Shown: positions 24,061 to 33,165 of the stretch, piece after piece
Numbering within the stretch: position 1 is the stretch's first letter
Layout: every line of letters starts with the position of its first letter
NCBI GenBank assembly: GCA_002352665.1
Contig: DEIV01000006.1
Span: forward strand, 1 to 40,188
Source of the DNA: Flavobacteriaceae bacterium UBA2765
Lineage (GTDB): Bacteria > Bacteroidota > Bacteroidia > Flavobacteriales > Flavobacteriaceae
Length of the DNA: 40,188 bases
Reading direction: 5' to 3'
The notes under the pieces: model-generated
Told to the model about the DNA's origin: nothing
Databases searched by the model: none
What the model saw: the letters and a program-made list of their open reading frames with translations, nothing else
Position numbers and translations under genes: made by a program

Positions 24061-24801
24061 ATGAAAAAAATTATTCAAAAATTATTACTGTTTTTTGCTC
24101 TTTTTTTTATGAATTTTGTTATTGGGCAAAATCAATCAGGGCAAATTACATATATAGGCTCTCTCACTCAAAAATATATTGATAGTGCTATGATAGACAT
24201 TAAAACCAAAAAAGAATGGTCAATGTCTCTTAAACAAACATATGCCGAGTTTATTAAGAATGCCAAAGATATTGAGTTAATTTTAAAATTTAAAAAGAAT
24301 GAATCTTATTACTATGGTATCCAAAATCTTGAAATGGAAAATGGCTATAATTTAACTGAAGGCAAAATAAGTATCACGCCTTTTTACACGAATAATTCTT
24401 TGAATAATATAATTGAAATAAACAATCGAGTTGGCAACATTTCACATAAATCTCTTAAATGGGAAGTAACTGAAAAAACTAAAAAAATCGGAAAATATTT
24501 ATGTTATCAAGCAATTGCGACAGAAGAACTCTATAGTAGGAAGGGGTTTTTTTACAACGAAAAGGTAATAGCTTGGTTTGCACCCAAGATTCCTTTAAAT
24601 TATGGTCCAAAATACTATAAAGGATTACCTGGCTTAATTTTAGAAATTAACAAGAAAGAGTATTCAATTATTGCATCTAAAATTAGCTTAAATCCTACAA
24701 AAGAAGTTAAGTTTAAAGTGCCAAAAATAGAGAATGTAATATCCAGAGAAGAATCCTATAAAAGATATAAAGAAATGATTGAAGAAAGAAAGAAAAATTA
24801 A
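24061..24801 (+). CDS. GLPGLI family secreted protein
   Basis: A 246-residue protein with a signal peptide (residues 1-22, IIQKLLLFFALFFMNFVIG). The family signature is visible as KGLPGLILEINK near residues 194-205. The family is Bacteroidetes-specific and of unknown function, usually encoded beside SusC/TonB-type receptors, as here. The start is ATG at 24061, giving a clean signal peptide; an upstream TTG at 24022 lies inside the inverted repeat and is not credible. Confidence 0.9.
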   Translation: MKKIIQKLLLFFALFFMNFVIGQNQSGQITYIGSLTQKYIDSAMIDIKTKKEWSMSLKQTYAEFIKNAKDIELILKFKKNESYYYGIQNLEMENGYNLTEGKISITPFYTNNSLNNIIEINNRVGNISHKSLKWEVTEKTKKIGKYLCYQAIATEELYSRKGFFYNEKVIAWFAPKIPLNYGPKYYKGLPGLILEINKKEYSIIASKISLNPTKEVKFKVPKIENVISREESYKRYKEMIEERKKN

Positions 24802-24845
24802 TTATACTCCACTCCAAAAATTATATTTGATTATTAATAAAAAAA

Positions 24846-27494
24846 ATGTATAAAACTAAAATAATAATACTATTATTATTTTTTAAATTTTATGGGTACT
24901 CTCAAACAATTTTAAAAGGTACCGTAAAAGACAGTTTACAAGTGCCTCTATCTTATGCAAATGTAATTGCAAAACCTCAAGATTCTCTTAAACAATTGCT
25001 GTATTCTATAACGGATGAACAAGGACGTTATAAAATTACCTTAAAAAAAGGGAACTATACTATTACAATAAGTTATATGGGGTTTAATACTTATAGTTTT
25101 GAATACAGTTCAATAAAAGATACGACTAGAAATGTTATTTTAATAGAACAAGATAATAGGTTAGAAGAAGTGTTTGTTGAACTACCTGTAACGGTAAAAC
25201 AAGACACTATTATTTATGACACAAACAAGTTCATAACAGGTGAAGAACGTAAGCTAAAAAATGTACTTAAAAAATTACCTGGAGTTGAAGTTGACAAGGA
25301 GGGTACGGTAACAGTACAAGGAAAAAAAGTCACAACAATGTTGGTAGAAGGTAAGAAGTTTTTTGGAGCAGGAACTAAACTAGCGGTAGAAAATATTCCT
25401 GCTAATGCTATTGAAAGAATTGAAGTGTTAGATAATTATAATGAAATAGCTTTTTTAAAAAACTTGTCAGATAGTAATAATATGGCAATGAATATTAAAT
25501 TAAAAGAAGAAAAAAAAAGGTTTGTTTTTGGTGATGTAGAATTGGGTAAAGGAAATCAAGAATTTTACCGTGCTCATAGCAACCTTTTTTACTACAGCCC
25601 CAAAACAAATCTTAATTTTATAGGAAACCTTAATAATACAGCCGAAAAGACATTTACTTATAAGGACTACTTAAATTTTCAAGGAGGGATAAATGCGGTT
25701 TTTAAAAGAGGTAATTCTATTTTTAAAACATCAAATAGTGATTTTTCACAGTTTTTAGAAACAAGAGATTTAACTAGTAGTAAGAATAAGTTTGGGGCAT
25801 TAAATATTAGCCAAGAAGTTAATAACAAACTCAATGTTTCTGGTTATAGTATTTTTTCTCACTCCAAAGAGAAAACATTTGAACAGTCTATAAATCAATA
25901 TAATACTTTTGACGAAACAAAAAATATAAAAACAAATGCTAAAAATATATTAGGAATTGGAAAGCTAACTTTTGATTATACACCAAATTTAAAAGAGCAA
26001 TGGTATTTTAATACGCAATTTAAAAAAACTAATTATATATATAATAGTAATATAAATTCAAATATAGATATTACAAATAGTAATTTTTTAATAACAAAAG
26101 AATTGGTAGCTACATATTTTAATCAAAACATAGAATGGCATAAAAGAGCATCAAAAAAGCATACATATTCCTTTATTGCAGATTTTACGTTTGATAAAAA
26201 TAACCCCATAATATTTTGGGAAAGTAATAATCCTATTTTACAAAATCTAATTCCTGCTACTAGTCAATCGATTTATAAACTCAAACAATTAAAAGAAACT
26301 AAAAGAAATAATTTTGAGGCTGTTTTTAAGCATTATTGGGTATTAAATAAAAAAAAACATATTTATTCAACTATTGGAAACACTTTTATAAAACAACACT
26401 TCTTAACTAATGATAGCCAAATATTAGCCGATGGGACGATTAATAATTTTAACAACACAGATTTTGGAAACGATTTAGATTTTAAGTTATATGATTTTTT
26501 TTTGGGGATACATTATAAATTTAGAACAGGAATTTTCACGTTTAAACAAGGTTTATTTGTACATTCTTATAAATGGGAAATCAATCAACAAACAAAAGTC
26601 AAAAAAAATAAAATAGTTATTCTTCCTGATTTTTTAGCTAAAATAGAATTTAATAAATCAAAAAAAATAAATTTTAATTACAACCTTAAGACTTTATTTT
26701 CTGATGCTTCAAATTTTGCAAGCCAATTTTATTTGCAGTCATATAATTCAGTTTTCAGAGGAAATGAAAACTTAAAAAACGAGTTGTACCATTCGGCAAT
26801 ATTGAGATACAATCAATTCAAAATGTATCGTGGCATTTCGCTATTTGCAAATATTAGTTATATTAAAAAAGTTAAAGGAATAAAAAATACAGTAAATTAT
26901 CAAGGCGTAAATCAATATTTAAGTCCGATTCTAATAAAAAATCAAGAAGAAAAATGGAGGTTCAGTGGAAACCTTAGGAAGAAAATTAAAAATATAAAAT
27001 TTAGTATAGGTTTAAATTATGTTACATCTAAATATCTTCAAAAAACAAATGAAATTTTTGAAACAAATAAAAATAATACTACTATAATTAAATTGTCGGC
27101 TAAAACGCTTTATGATGATTTTCCAACCATAGAAGTGGGATTTAATCGAAATATTAGTACTTATACATTAAGTAACAGTGAGACTGAATTTATAACAGAT
27201 GAACCTTTTATTAATATTGATTATGATTTTTTTAAAAGATTCATTTTTAATTTTGAATACACAAGATACAATTATAAAAATAATACTTTTGGTTTAAAAA
27301 ACACATATGAAATAGCCAATGCAATTATTTCTTATAAAAAAGAAAATAGTGCATGGTCATATAAGATTACAGGAAGCAATTTATTTAATACAACATTTAA
27401 ACAAAGGAACAGTTTCTCTACTTATCTAATATCTGATACTAAAACCCACATCTTACCAAGAGTTGTAATATTAAGTATAGTTTATAATTTGTGA
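24846..27494 (+). CDS. outer-membrane beta-barrel receptor with carboxypeptidase-like plug domain
   Basis: An 882-residue protein with a signal peptide. A carboxypeptidase-regulatory-like beta-sandwich (residues about 22-100, KGTVKDSLQVPLSYANVIAKP) is followed by a TonB-receptor-type plug (LKKLPGVEVDKEGTVTVQGKKV, then VENIPANAIERIEVLDNYNE) and a long barrel of alternating aromatic strands. It is of the TonB-dependent OMP_b-brl class. It lies 44 bp after the GLPGLI gene, in one operon with it. It may import or display the cysteine-rich peptide or an unrelated substrate. The C-terminus ends in an aromatic-rich strand (VVILSIVYNL). Confidence 0.9.
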   Translation: MYKTKIIILLLFFKFYGYSQTILKGTVKDSLQVPLSYANVIAKPQDSLKQLLYSITDEQGRYKITLKKGNYTITISYMGFNTYSFEYSSIKDTTRNVILIEQDNRLEEVFVELPVTVKQDTIIYDTNKFITGEERKLKNVLKKLPGVEVDKEGTVTVQGKKVTTMLVEGKKFFGAGTKLAVENIPANAIERIEVLDNYNEIAFLKNLSDSNNMAMNIKLKEEKKRFVFGDVELGKGNQEFYRAHSNLFYYSPKTNLNFIGNLNNTAEKTFTYKDYLNFQGGINAVFKRGNSIFKTSNSDFSQFLETRDLTSSKNKFGALNISQEVNNKLNVSGYSIFSHSKEKTFEQSINQYNTFDETKNIKTNAKNILGIGKLTFDYTPNLKEQWYFNTQFKKTNYIYNSNINSNIDITNSNFLITKELVATYFNQNIEWHKRASKKHTYSFIADFTFDKNNPIIFWESNNPILQNLIPATSQSIYKLKQLKETKRNNFEAVFKHYWVLNKKKHIYSTIGNTFIKQHFLTNDSQILADGTINNFNNTDFGNDLDFKLYDFFLGIHYKFRTGIFTFKQGLFVHSYKWEINQQTKVKKNKIVILPDFLAKIEFNKSKKINFNYNLKTLFSDASNFASQFYLQSYNSVFRGNENLKNELYHSAILRYNQFKMYRGISLFANISYIKKVKGIKNTVNYQGVNQYLSPILIKNQEEKWRFSGNLRKKIKNIKFSIGLNYVTSKYLQKTNEIFETNKNNTTIIKLSAKTLYDDFPTIEVGFNRNISTYTLSNSETEFITDEPFINIDYDFFKRFIFNFEYTRYNYKNNTFGLKNTYEIANAIISYKKENSAWSYKITGSNLFNTTFKQRNSFSTYLISDTKTHILPRVVILSIVYNL

Positions 27495-27505
27495 AAATTC
27501 ACAAA
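27488..27505 (+). terminator. short hairpin between convergent genes
   Basis: TTTGTGAA and TTCACAAA form an 8-bp stem around AA, overlapping the receptor stop codon. It is followed by CTCTTTCTGTTTT. A weak terminator. Confidence 0.4.
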
Positions 27506-27574
27506 CTCTTTCTGTTTTGATTCCCCAAAATATTTATTTTGACTCAAATTTAATCTCTATAGGTTTAAAACCCC

Positions 27575-29344
27575 TTAAACTATCTCCATCTTCTTTAACA
27601 AAAAAGATGCATTCATATTTTTACAGATGCCCGTTTTTAATTGATAATCAAAATGGAGTTCATCATTAATGATTTCGGCATCAAAATAATAATTCTTAAT
27701 CTCTGAGAGTTCTTTTTCAATTTCACAAAGGCTTAAATCGTGCGTAGCAATAATTCCAGTTGAATTTGATGCTACCAACTTCTGAACAAACTTTTTTGAA
27801 CCAATAGCTTTATCGGTACTATTTGTCCCTTTTAAAATCTCATCTAAAATAATAAAATAACGTTCTGACTTTATCTCTTCTACAATAAATTTTAAGCGTT
27901 TTAACTCCGAAAAGAAATAGGACTCATCATCCGCTAAGGAGTCTGATGTTCGCATACTGGTAATCAATTTTATAGGCGAATATTCAAATTTTTCAGCACA
28001 AACCGGCATACCTATATTGGCCATAACAATAGACAAAGAAACAGTACGTAAAAAAGTGCTTTTCCCTGCCATATTAGCTCCGGTAATGATAAAAAATTGT
28101 TGATTGTCAATGCTAAAATCATTATCAACTCTATTGACCGCTTTCAATAATGGATGACCAAGCTCTTGGGCAGAAATTACTTTTCCATCAGCATTTATTT
28201 TAGGATAAACATAATTAGGGTGGTTAAAAGCAAAATTAGCCATAGCATTTTGAGCATCAAAAAAGGCAATTACCTTAAACCAATTTTCTACCTTGGATCC
28301 ATAACTATTTATCCATTGTTCTATGTGATATACTTGCTGCAAATCTCTTAGAAAAAAACCATTACCAATAACACCCATGATCATGTTATTTCTTTGATCT
28401 AAAGCATCTAAAAAAGTAGAGAATTTCTTAAAAATTAAGGATGCCTTTTCTTTTTCGGTTTGTATGGCGAATTGTTGTTCCTTTAAAATTTTTGAGTTAA
28501 ATGTAATGCCTTCTATCTTATCTAATAAAATATGATATTGCTTAAATGTATCCTTAGCCTTATCAGCATCAGCATAAATCTTATTGACCTTTTTTAAATA
28601 AAAAGCTGCAATTGCTAATCCCACAAAAAACCATCCTACTAAAAAATGATAAACTATAAAATTAAAAATCACCAATGCTGTCAATAGCAATGAGATTATA
28701 GAAAATATTTTAGGCAAGAAGGATATAAAATTGGGAAAAACCGATTTATAATGATGTATCCAGTTAACAATGTCTTGTGCAGGATGTTGTACTTTTACTA
28801 AACTTGCTATGGCCGAAAACTCTTGTCGCCATTTTGCTAATGCCGCCAATTCTTGAATTCCGTTTTGCTTTTCTTTAATGTGTGTTATATCATTTAAGGT
28901 CAGTTGTTCAGCAAAAGTTGTTTTACCCTCATTGGTTACCGTTCTATTGGTATACTGAAAAAACGAACCTTTGCCAAACAAATCTATGTCATAGCTATAT
29001 ACATGTTTAGGGTTGATAAATTCTTTGCCTTCATCTAAAGATAAAAAATTACCCTCTAGTACCTCTATTTCAGTAGTATTAATAGCTATTAATTTATTGG
29101 TAAAATCTTTTTGATATTGTAAATTAGTGTGTCGTACTATTAAATATATAAACAAGGCGATACCCAATACGGCAATAGGAACGATTATTTGAAAATTTCC
29201 AAAAAAGAAATAAACGCTTATTATAATAGCTACAAACAAGAATAATCGAATGGTACTAGATACAGCTAATTTCTTTTTTATGCTTATCAACTTTTGCTCA
29301 AATTTTGATTTTTCAGCAGTATAAAATTCTAAAGGTTTTGGCAT
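27575..29344 (-). CDS. membrane MutS-like ATPase
   Basis: A 589-residue protein with MutS domain V only. The Walker A is GANMAGKST (about residue 425), with SMRTSDSLADDESYFFSE and the Walker B FIILDEILKGTNSTD after it and IATHDLSL next. The N-terminal half has membrane helices (about residues 29-70 and 213-250) in place of the mismatch-recognition domain, so it is not the mismatch-repair MutS. Its role is unknown. It is last in the MoCo operon, 5 bp after the moeB/thiF-like gene. Confidence 0.87.
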   Translation of the reverse strand: MPKPLEFYTAEKSKFEQKLISIKKKLAVSSTIRLFLFVAIIISVYFFFGNFQIIVPIAVLGIALFIYLIVRHTNLQYQKDFTNKLIAINTTEIEVLEGNFLSLDEGKEFINPKHVYSYDIDLFGKGSFFQYTNRTVTNEGKTTFAEQLTLNDITHIKEKQNGIQELAALAKWRQEFSAIASLVKVQHPAQDIVNWIHHYKSVFPNFISFLPKIFSIISLLLTALVIFNFIVYHFLVGWFFVGLAIAAFYLKKVNKIYADADKAKDTFKQYHILLDKIEGITFNSKILKEQQFAIQTEKEKASLIFKKFSTFLDALDQRNNMIMGVIGNGFFLRDLQQVYHIEQWINSYGSKVENWFKVIAFFDAQNAMANFAFNHPNYVYPKINADGKVISAQELGHPLLKAVNRVDNDFSIDNQQFFIITGANMAGKSTFLRTVSLSIVMANIGMPVCAEKFEYSPIKLITSMRTSDSLADDESYFFSELKRLKFIVEEIKSERYFIILDEILKGTNSTDKAIGSKKFVQKLVASNSTGIIATHDLSLCEIEKELSEIKNYYFDAEIINDELHFDYQLKTGICKNMNASFLLKKMEIV

Positions 29345-29349
29345 TTAAT

Positions 29350-30477
29350 TTAATAATTTTGTATTCCTCCTTGAAGACTTAACACCTTAAGATGAGGATA
29401 TTTTTCTTTAATTTTTAATGTTGCAGTATAACTGGTTATCCCTTTTTGGCAAACAATGATATAATTATTATTCGGAATAAGATCTATGAGCTCGAGGTTT
29501 AATTGCGATAAAGGTATTTGCTCTTGTATTAAAAAAGGATAATCAAAGGTGTCATCCTCAATAACAGAAATAATACATAAACCCTTTGCTTTTAGATCGT
29601 TTTCCTGTCCGGACAAATTATCTGAGCCTTTATTTAACAACTCTTTTAATTCGTTTGCTGTAATGAGCAAGGATGTGTCTTGTACTTCACAAGCAGCATC
29701 AAAATAGGGCTCTTGTTCAAAAAGTTGTTGAACCATTGCTTTTGTAAAGACCTTTTTCAGCTTCATTTTGTATTGAGAATTCTCTAAACTATTATAGATC
29801 AACAACCAATCTATCAATGGTTTTCCAATATGACAAACCAATTTTAATACTTCATTCGCTTGCATTAATCCAATTATTCCAACTATAGTATTGAGCGTTC
29901 CAATTTCAGAACAATTAGGAATAGCCTCTTGAGAAATTTCAGGAAATGCATCGCGTAAGTTGGCACTGAAATCACCATTTTCTTGAGCTATATTAAAACT
30001 TGCAATATAACCGTCAAATTTATAAAGTGATCCATAAATCAAAGCTTTGTCTTTCAATACACAAGCATCATTTAGCAGATATTTTATCGGAAGACTATCC
30101 GTACAATCTAGTACAAAATCGGAATCATTGATTGCATCAAAAACACTGCTTTTTGAAATTGCAGTAGTACTATAACTTACCTTAACAAAAGGTGTAATTT
30201 CTTTAATATGATCTGCTAAGACTTCTGCTTTGGGTTTACCAATATTATTCGTTTTATAAAAAACCTGCCTGTGTAAATTTGAAGCATCAACTACATCATA
30301 ATCTACTAAATGAATCGTGCCAATACCACTTGCAGCTAAGTAGACAGCAGCAACACTACCCAGACCTCCGCATCCTACAACAATGATCTTAGTCTGCAAT
30401 AATTTTTGCTGACCAGTTTCACCAATTTCGGCAAGTGTGGTTTGACGTTTATAGATTTGCTGTTTTGTTGTTTTCAT
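29350..30477 (-). CDS. moeB: MoeB/ThiF-type adenylyltransferase with rhodanese tail
   Basis: A 375-residue E1-like enzyme. The nucleotide fold is VVGCGGLGSVAAVYLAASG (residues 33-51), followed by NLHRQVFY and DCTDSLPIKYLLND. The active-site region is PNCSEIGTLN. The C-terminal rhodanese has a cysteine loop CQKGITSY. It would adenylate the MoaD C-terminus and pass sulfur to it. It lacks the two CxxC zinc pairs typical of MoeB and ThiF; in their place are FSANLRDAFPE and plain residues. ThiS activation is an alternative role. It lies in the MoCo operon. Confidence 0.85.
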   Translation of the reverse strand: MKTTKQQIYKRQTTLAEIGETGQQKLLQTKIIVVGCGGLGSVAAVYLAASGIGTIHLVDYDVVDASNLHRQVFYKTNNIGKPKAEVLADHIKEITPFVKVSYSTTAISKSSVFDAINDSDFVLDCTDSLPIKYLLNDACVLKDKALIYGSLYKFDGYIASFNIAQENGDFSANLRDAFPEISQEAIPNCSEIGTLNTIVGIIGLMQANEVLKLVCHIGKPLIDWLLIYNSLENSQYKMKLKKVFTKAMVQQLFEQEPYFDAACEVQDTSLLITANELKELLNKGSDNLSGQENDLKAKGLCIISVIEDDTFDYPFLIQEQIPLSQLNLELIDLIPNNNYIIVCQKGITSYTATLKIKEKYPHLKVLSLQGGIQNY

Positions 30478-30553
30478 AAGTTATTTCGCAGCGTTTCGTG
30501 AAGAATCACAAAGGTACACAGAGTAATTATAATTATTGCACATTTTTATACTT

Positions 30554-31387
30554 CTAAAGAATTAATTCTTTTCCTTTTTCATTTAAGGCGATAAATCCAT
30601 TTTTAAAAGAATAATAATCGCTTAGGTTTTTTAGGTATTGAAAATATTGCATATCTCCGAAGCCATAAACAGTTTCTTTTCGTTGCCAAAACAACAGTTC
30701 CCTAACGATCATTTTTTTGTCAGAAACTCCCAAACTGATAATTTCCAATATTTTATTTTCAATTTGGTTTAAACCATTTTGGCTTGGAAATCGTTGTAAA
30801 TGTTGATCTATAGCCAATTGAAAATAAGCAAACTTTTGATTTTTATTAAAATTAAATACTCTATATTTTTTAGGATCATTTTCAACATATAAATGCCAGC
30901 ATTGTTCGGCAAAAAGTAAATTACTTCGAGATAATTTTATTTTGTTTTGATAAAGCCTTTGATAGGTTTTGGACGAATAATCTGCTAAGGTTTGTAATTT
31001 TTCTTTCCCTTTTTCCTTTCCTGTACAAACCAAATAATAATTCACTTTTTTTATATAATATTTCAGTAAATAGGCAGCTAAAGCCATCAGATTCACCTGG
31101 CAAAATAAATCAAATTCAAACCATAAAACAATTTCATCATATTGAGAAATATCCTCAATTTTGACCAGTTCTTTTATGGTGTTATCAAAGTATTCCAATT
31201 TAGAAACACCCAATTCATTTTCAAAGTATTCATACCTTTTTACCCAAAAAGCATCACTCCCCACATCATTTATTACAGGGCCCTCACAAAGCATTTCTCT
31301 CCAGACAATAACATCACCTTCAATGTCACTTTGTTTTAAAATTTCTGATGTGCTATCACCATTGAGAATATGTAGTGATTTAACCAT
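30554..31387 (-). CDS. DUF1835 family protein
   Basis: A 277-residue cytoplasmic protein. The N-terminus LHILNGDSTSEILKQSDIEGDVIVWREMLCEGP is the DUF1835 signature. Its function is not established. The 3' part ends with a basic helical domain. Its start overlaps the mobA-like stop by 8 bp, a sign of translational coupling. The 76-bp gap downstream carries a repeat-like CACAAAGGTACACAGAG sequence. Confidence 0.85.
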   Translation of the reverse strand: MVKSLHILNGDSTSEILKQSDIEGDVIVWREMLCEGPVINDVGSDAFWVKRYEYFENELGVSKLEYFDNTIKELVKIEDISQYDEIVLWFEFDLFCQVNLMALAAYLLKYYIKKVNYYLVCTGKEKGKEKLQTLADYSSKTYQRLYQNKIKLSRSNLLFAEQCWHLYVENDPKKYRVFNFNKNQKFAYFQLAIDQHLQRFPSQNGLNQIENKILEIISLGVSDKKMIVRELLFWQRKETVYGFGDMQYFQYLKNLSDYYSFKNGFIALNEKGKELIL

Positions 31388-32498
31388 TTATCTTTTTTAA
31401 AGCATCTTCAAATTCATCCGGCGTATTTATATTTGCGATGAGTTGGTCATCTACTTCAATAATTTCAACATCTGAATTGATCAATACTTTTCTTGGACAG
31501 GAGTACCCTTGAGCCAAATAACTTAATAAAACAGGGTAAGCTTTGGGCTCATAAATTGTAATTAAAGGTTCTACAAATGGTTTTGATTTTCCTTTAATGG
31601 CTGTGGCTATTTTTTTGGGGTTTCTTTTTTGTAATAATAACTTTATCACCTCTGCATTTACAAAAGGTAAGTCGGTTGCTAAGACCAACCATGCTTTATT
31701 TGGATTGTACTGAAAAGCAGAACAAATGGCTCCAAAAGGGCCTAAACCAACAAACGTATCTCCAATAATTTTATCACCTTCTGTTTTTTGATCTTGAGCA
31801 ACAGAAACATAGGTTTGCATTAAATGCTCTTCTAATAACTTTACTGCAAAATCGCGTTGCGGTGTACCATAATAATTCAATTCCGTTTTATCTTTGCCCA
31901 TTCTAGTACTTTTGCCACCGGCCAAGACCAATCCTTGAACTGGGGCAATTTTTTCTTGTATGAGATTGTTGATGTGTTTTGAAATAGCAACAATATCATC
32001 TATATGATAACATTTTAAATTTTTAATGGTTGGATATCTTTTTACTAAAAAATCGAAATACTTCGAGTCCTTATTCAACTTTACCACAAACTGAATGCGA
32101 TTTAATTGCTCTAATCTTTTTAAAACAGAGGCTTCTTTTTGATCATCTAAAATTAAGATTTGTTTTTCACCTTGATAATGATTGCCATTTATAAAAACTA
32201 AATCATATTGAGATAAGCGAATGCGTTCGTTGAATTTATTAATTTCTGATGCTGCATTTATTGTTAAACCACCGGAATGCTGAAAAGTGAAACTGTCAAC
32301 AATTGGACTGGAAATTTCATCAGAATGTGATGCATCAAAATATGCAATTTTTGCTCTTTTTTGGAGAGTTTTACTCGTTTTTTGAACAAAATCGGCAATT
32401 ATTGAGCATTTTGTGCCTAAAATGGCAATTTCATTAAATGCAAATTTTTCATTTTCTCTTGCCGATAACTTGCTGTGTTTTTGATGTTTTGTTTGCAT
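31380..32498 (-). CDS. mobA: molybdenum cofactor nucleotidyltransferase (MobA-like) with N-terminal extension
   Basis: A 372-residue protein. From about residue 190 it is MobA-type: LAGGKSTRMGKDKTEL, then ATDLPFVNAE and KPFVEPLITIYE, so it adds GMP (or CMP) to molybdopterin. Residues about 15-175 resemble a MobB-like domain (AILGTKCSIIADFVQK, then YDLVFINGNHY) but have no P-loop, so that half is probably structural. It follows moaC in the operon, 140 bp downstream, after a repeat element. Confidence 0.85.
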   Translation of the reverse strand: MQTKHQKHSKLSARENEKFAFNEIAILGTKCSIIADFVQKTSKTLQKRAKIAYFDASHSDEISSPIVDSFTFQHSGGLTINAASEINKFNERIRLSQYDLVFINGNHYQGEKQILILDDQKEASVLKRLEQLNRIQFVVKLNKDSKYFDFLVKRYPTIKNLKCYHIDDIVAISKHINNLIQEKIAPVQGLVLAGGKSTRMGKDKTELNYYGTPQRDFAVKLLEEHLMQTYVSVAQDQKTEGDKIIGDTFVGLGPFGAICSAFQYNPNKAWLVLATDLPFVNAEVIKLLLQKRNPKKIATAIKGKSKPFVEPLITIYEPKAYPVLLSYLAQGYSCPRKVLINSDVEIIEVDDQLIANINTPDEFEDALKKING

Positions 32499-32598
32499 GT
32501 TTTATTTATAAATTCCTGTGATTACGAAGACCTAAAAATATTTAAACTTTTCTTAAAAACATTAAAATGTCTGTGGCAATCTCATTATATATAGTTAT

Positions 32599-32635
32599 AG
32601 ATTCTTCACTTCATTACATTGCGATCTGAATGACA
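32599..32635. repeat. interspersed repeat, copy B (intergenic)
   Basis: Begins AGATTCTTC and ends CTGAATGACA. It shares both ends with the copy inside moeA (33502-33537), with one gap and about nine differences in the middle. It lies between moaC and the mobA-like gene. Confidence 0.75.
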
Positions 32636-32638
32636 AAA

Positions 32639-33115
32639 CTATGGATTTTTATAATCTGACTTACCGCCGGTCTTTTCCAATAACATTATATCCTTAATCA
32701 CCATTTTTTGTGAAATGGCTTTGCACATATCATATACAGTAAGACCAGCCACAGATGCTCCTGTTAATGCTTCCATTTCTACACCCGTTTTGCCTTCCAT
32801 TGCTACAGTACATAAGATTTCAATATACTCATTATCTAAAATATTAATGATGATATCCACACCATTTATAGCTAAAGGATGACACATAGGAATTAAATCA
32901 GCTGTTTTTTTAACGGCTTGAATTCCTGCAATGATTGCGGTTTGAAAAACCGGCCCTTTTTTTGTGATTAATTCGTCACCTTTAAATTGAGCAATGATTT
33001 CAGAACCCAAATACATTAATGCCCTTGCTGTAGCTTTACGTTTGGTGATTTTTTTATCACCCACATTTACCATTTTAGGCTGGTTCTTTTTATTGATATG
33101 TGAAAATTTGTTCAT
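32639..33115 (-). CDS. moaC: cyclic pyranopterin monophosphate synthase
   Basis: A 158-residue MoaC. The conserved MCHPLAINGVDI and GVEMEALTGASVAGLTVYDMCKA blocks are present. With MoaA it turns GTP into cyclic pyranopterin. It lies 50 bp downstream of moeA; the gap holds a 33-bp palindrome. Confidence 0.95.
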   Translation of the reverse strand: MNKFSHINKKNQPKMVNVGDKKITKRKATARALMYLGSEIIAQFKGDELITKKGPVFQTAIIAGIQAVKKTADLIPMCHPLAINGVDIIINILDNEYIEILCTVAMEGKTGVEMEALTGASVAGLTVYDMCKAISQKMVIKDIMLLEKTGGKSDYKNP

Positions 33116-33129
33116 TTAAATATTTTAAC

Positions 33130-33162
33130 AGTTCTCACAGGTTTTCAAAACCTGTGAGAACT
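33130..33162. repeat. 33-bp palindrome between moeA and moaC
   Basis: Perfect 16-bp arms AGTTCTCACAGGTTTT and AAAACCTGTGAGAACT around one C. It has the same 16+1+16 build, starting AGT and ending ACT, as the REP palindromes near the RAYT-helicase gene, but a different arm sequence. Confidence 0.8.
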
Positions 33163-33165
33163 AAT

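Noticed and set aside
27575..29344. Mismatch-repair mutS
   Set aside because: The mismatch-binding and connector domains are absent, replaced by membrane helices; only the ATPase domain is shared.
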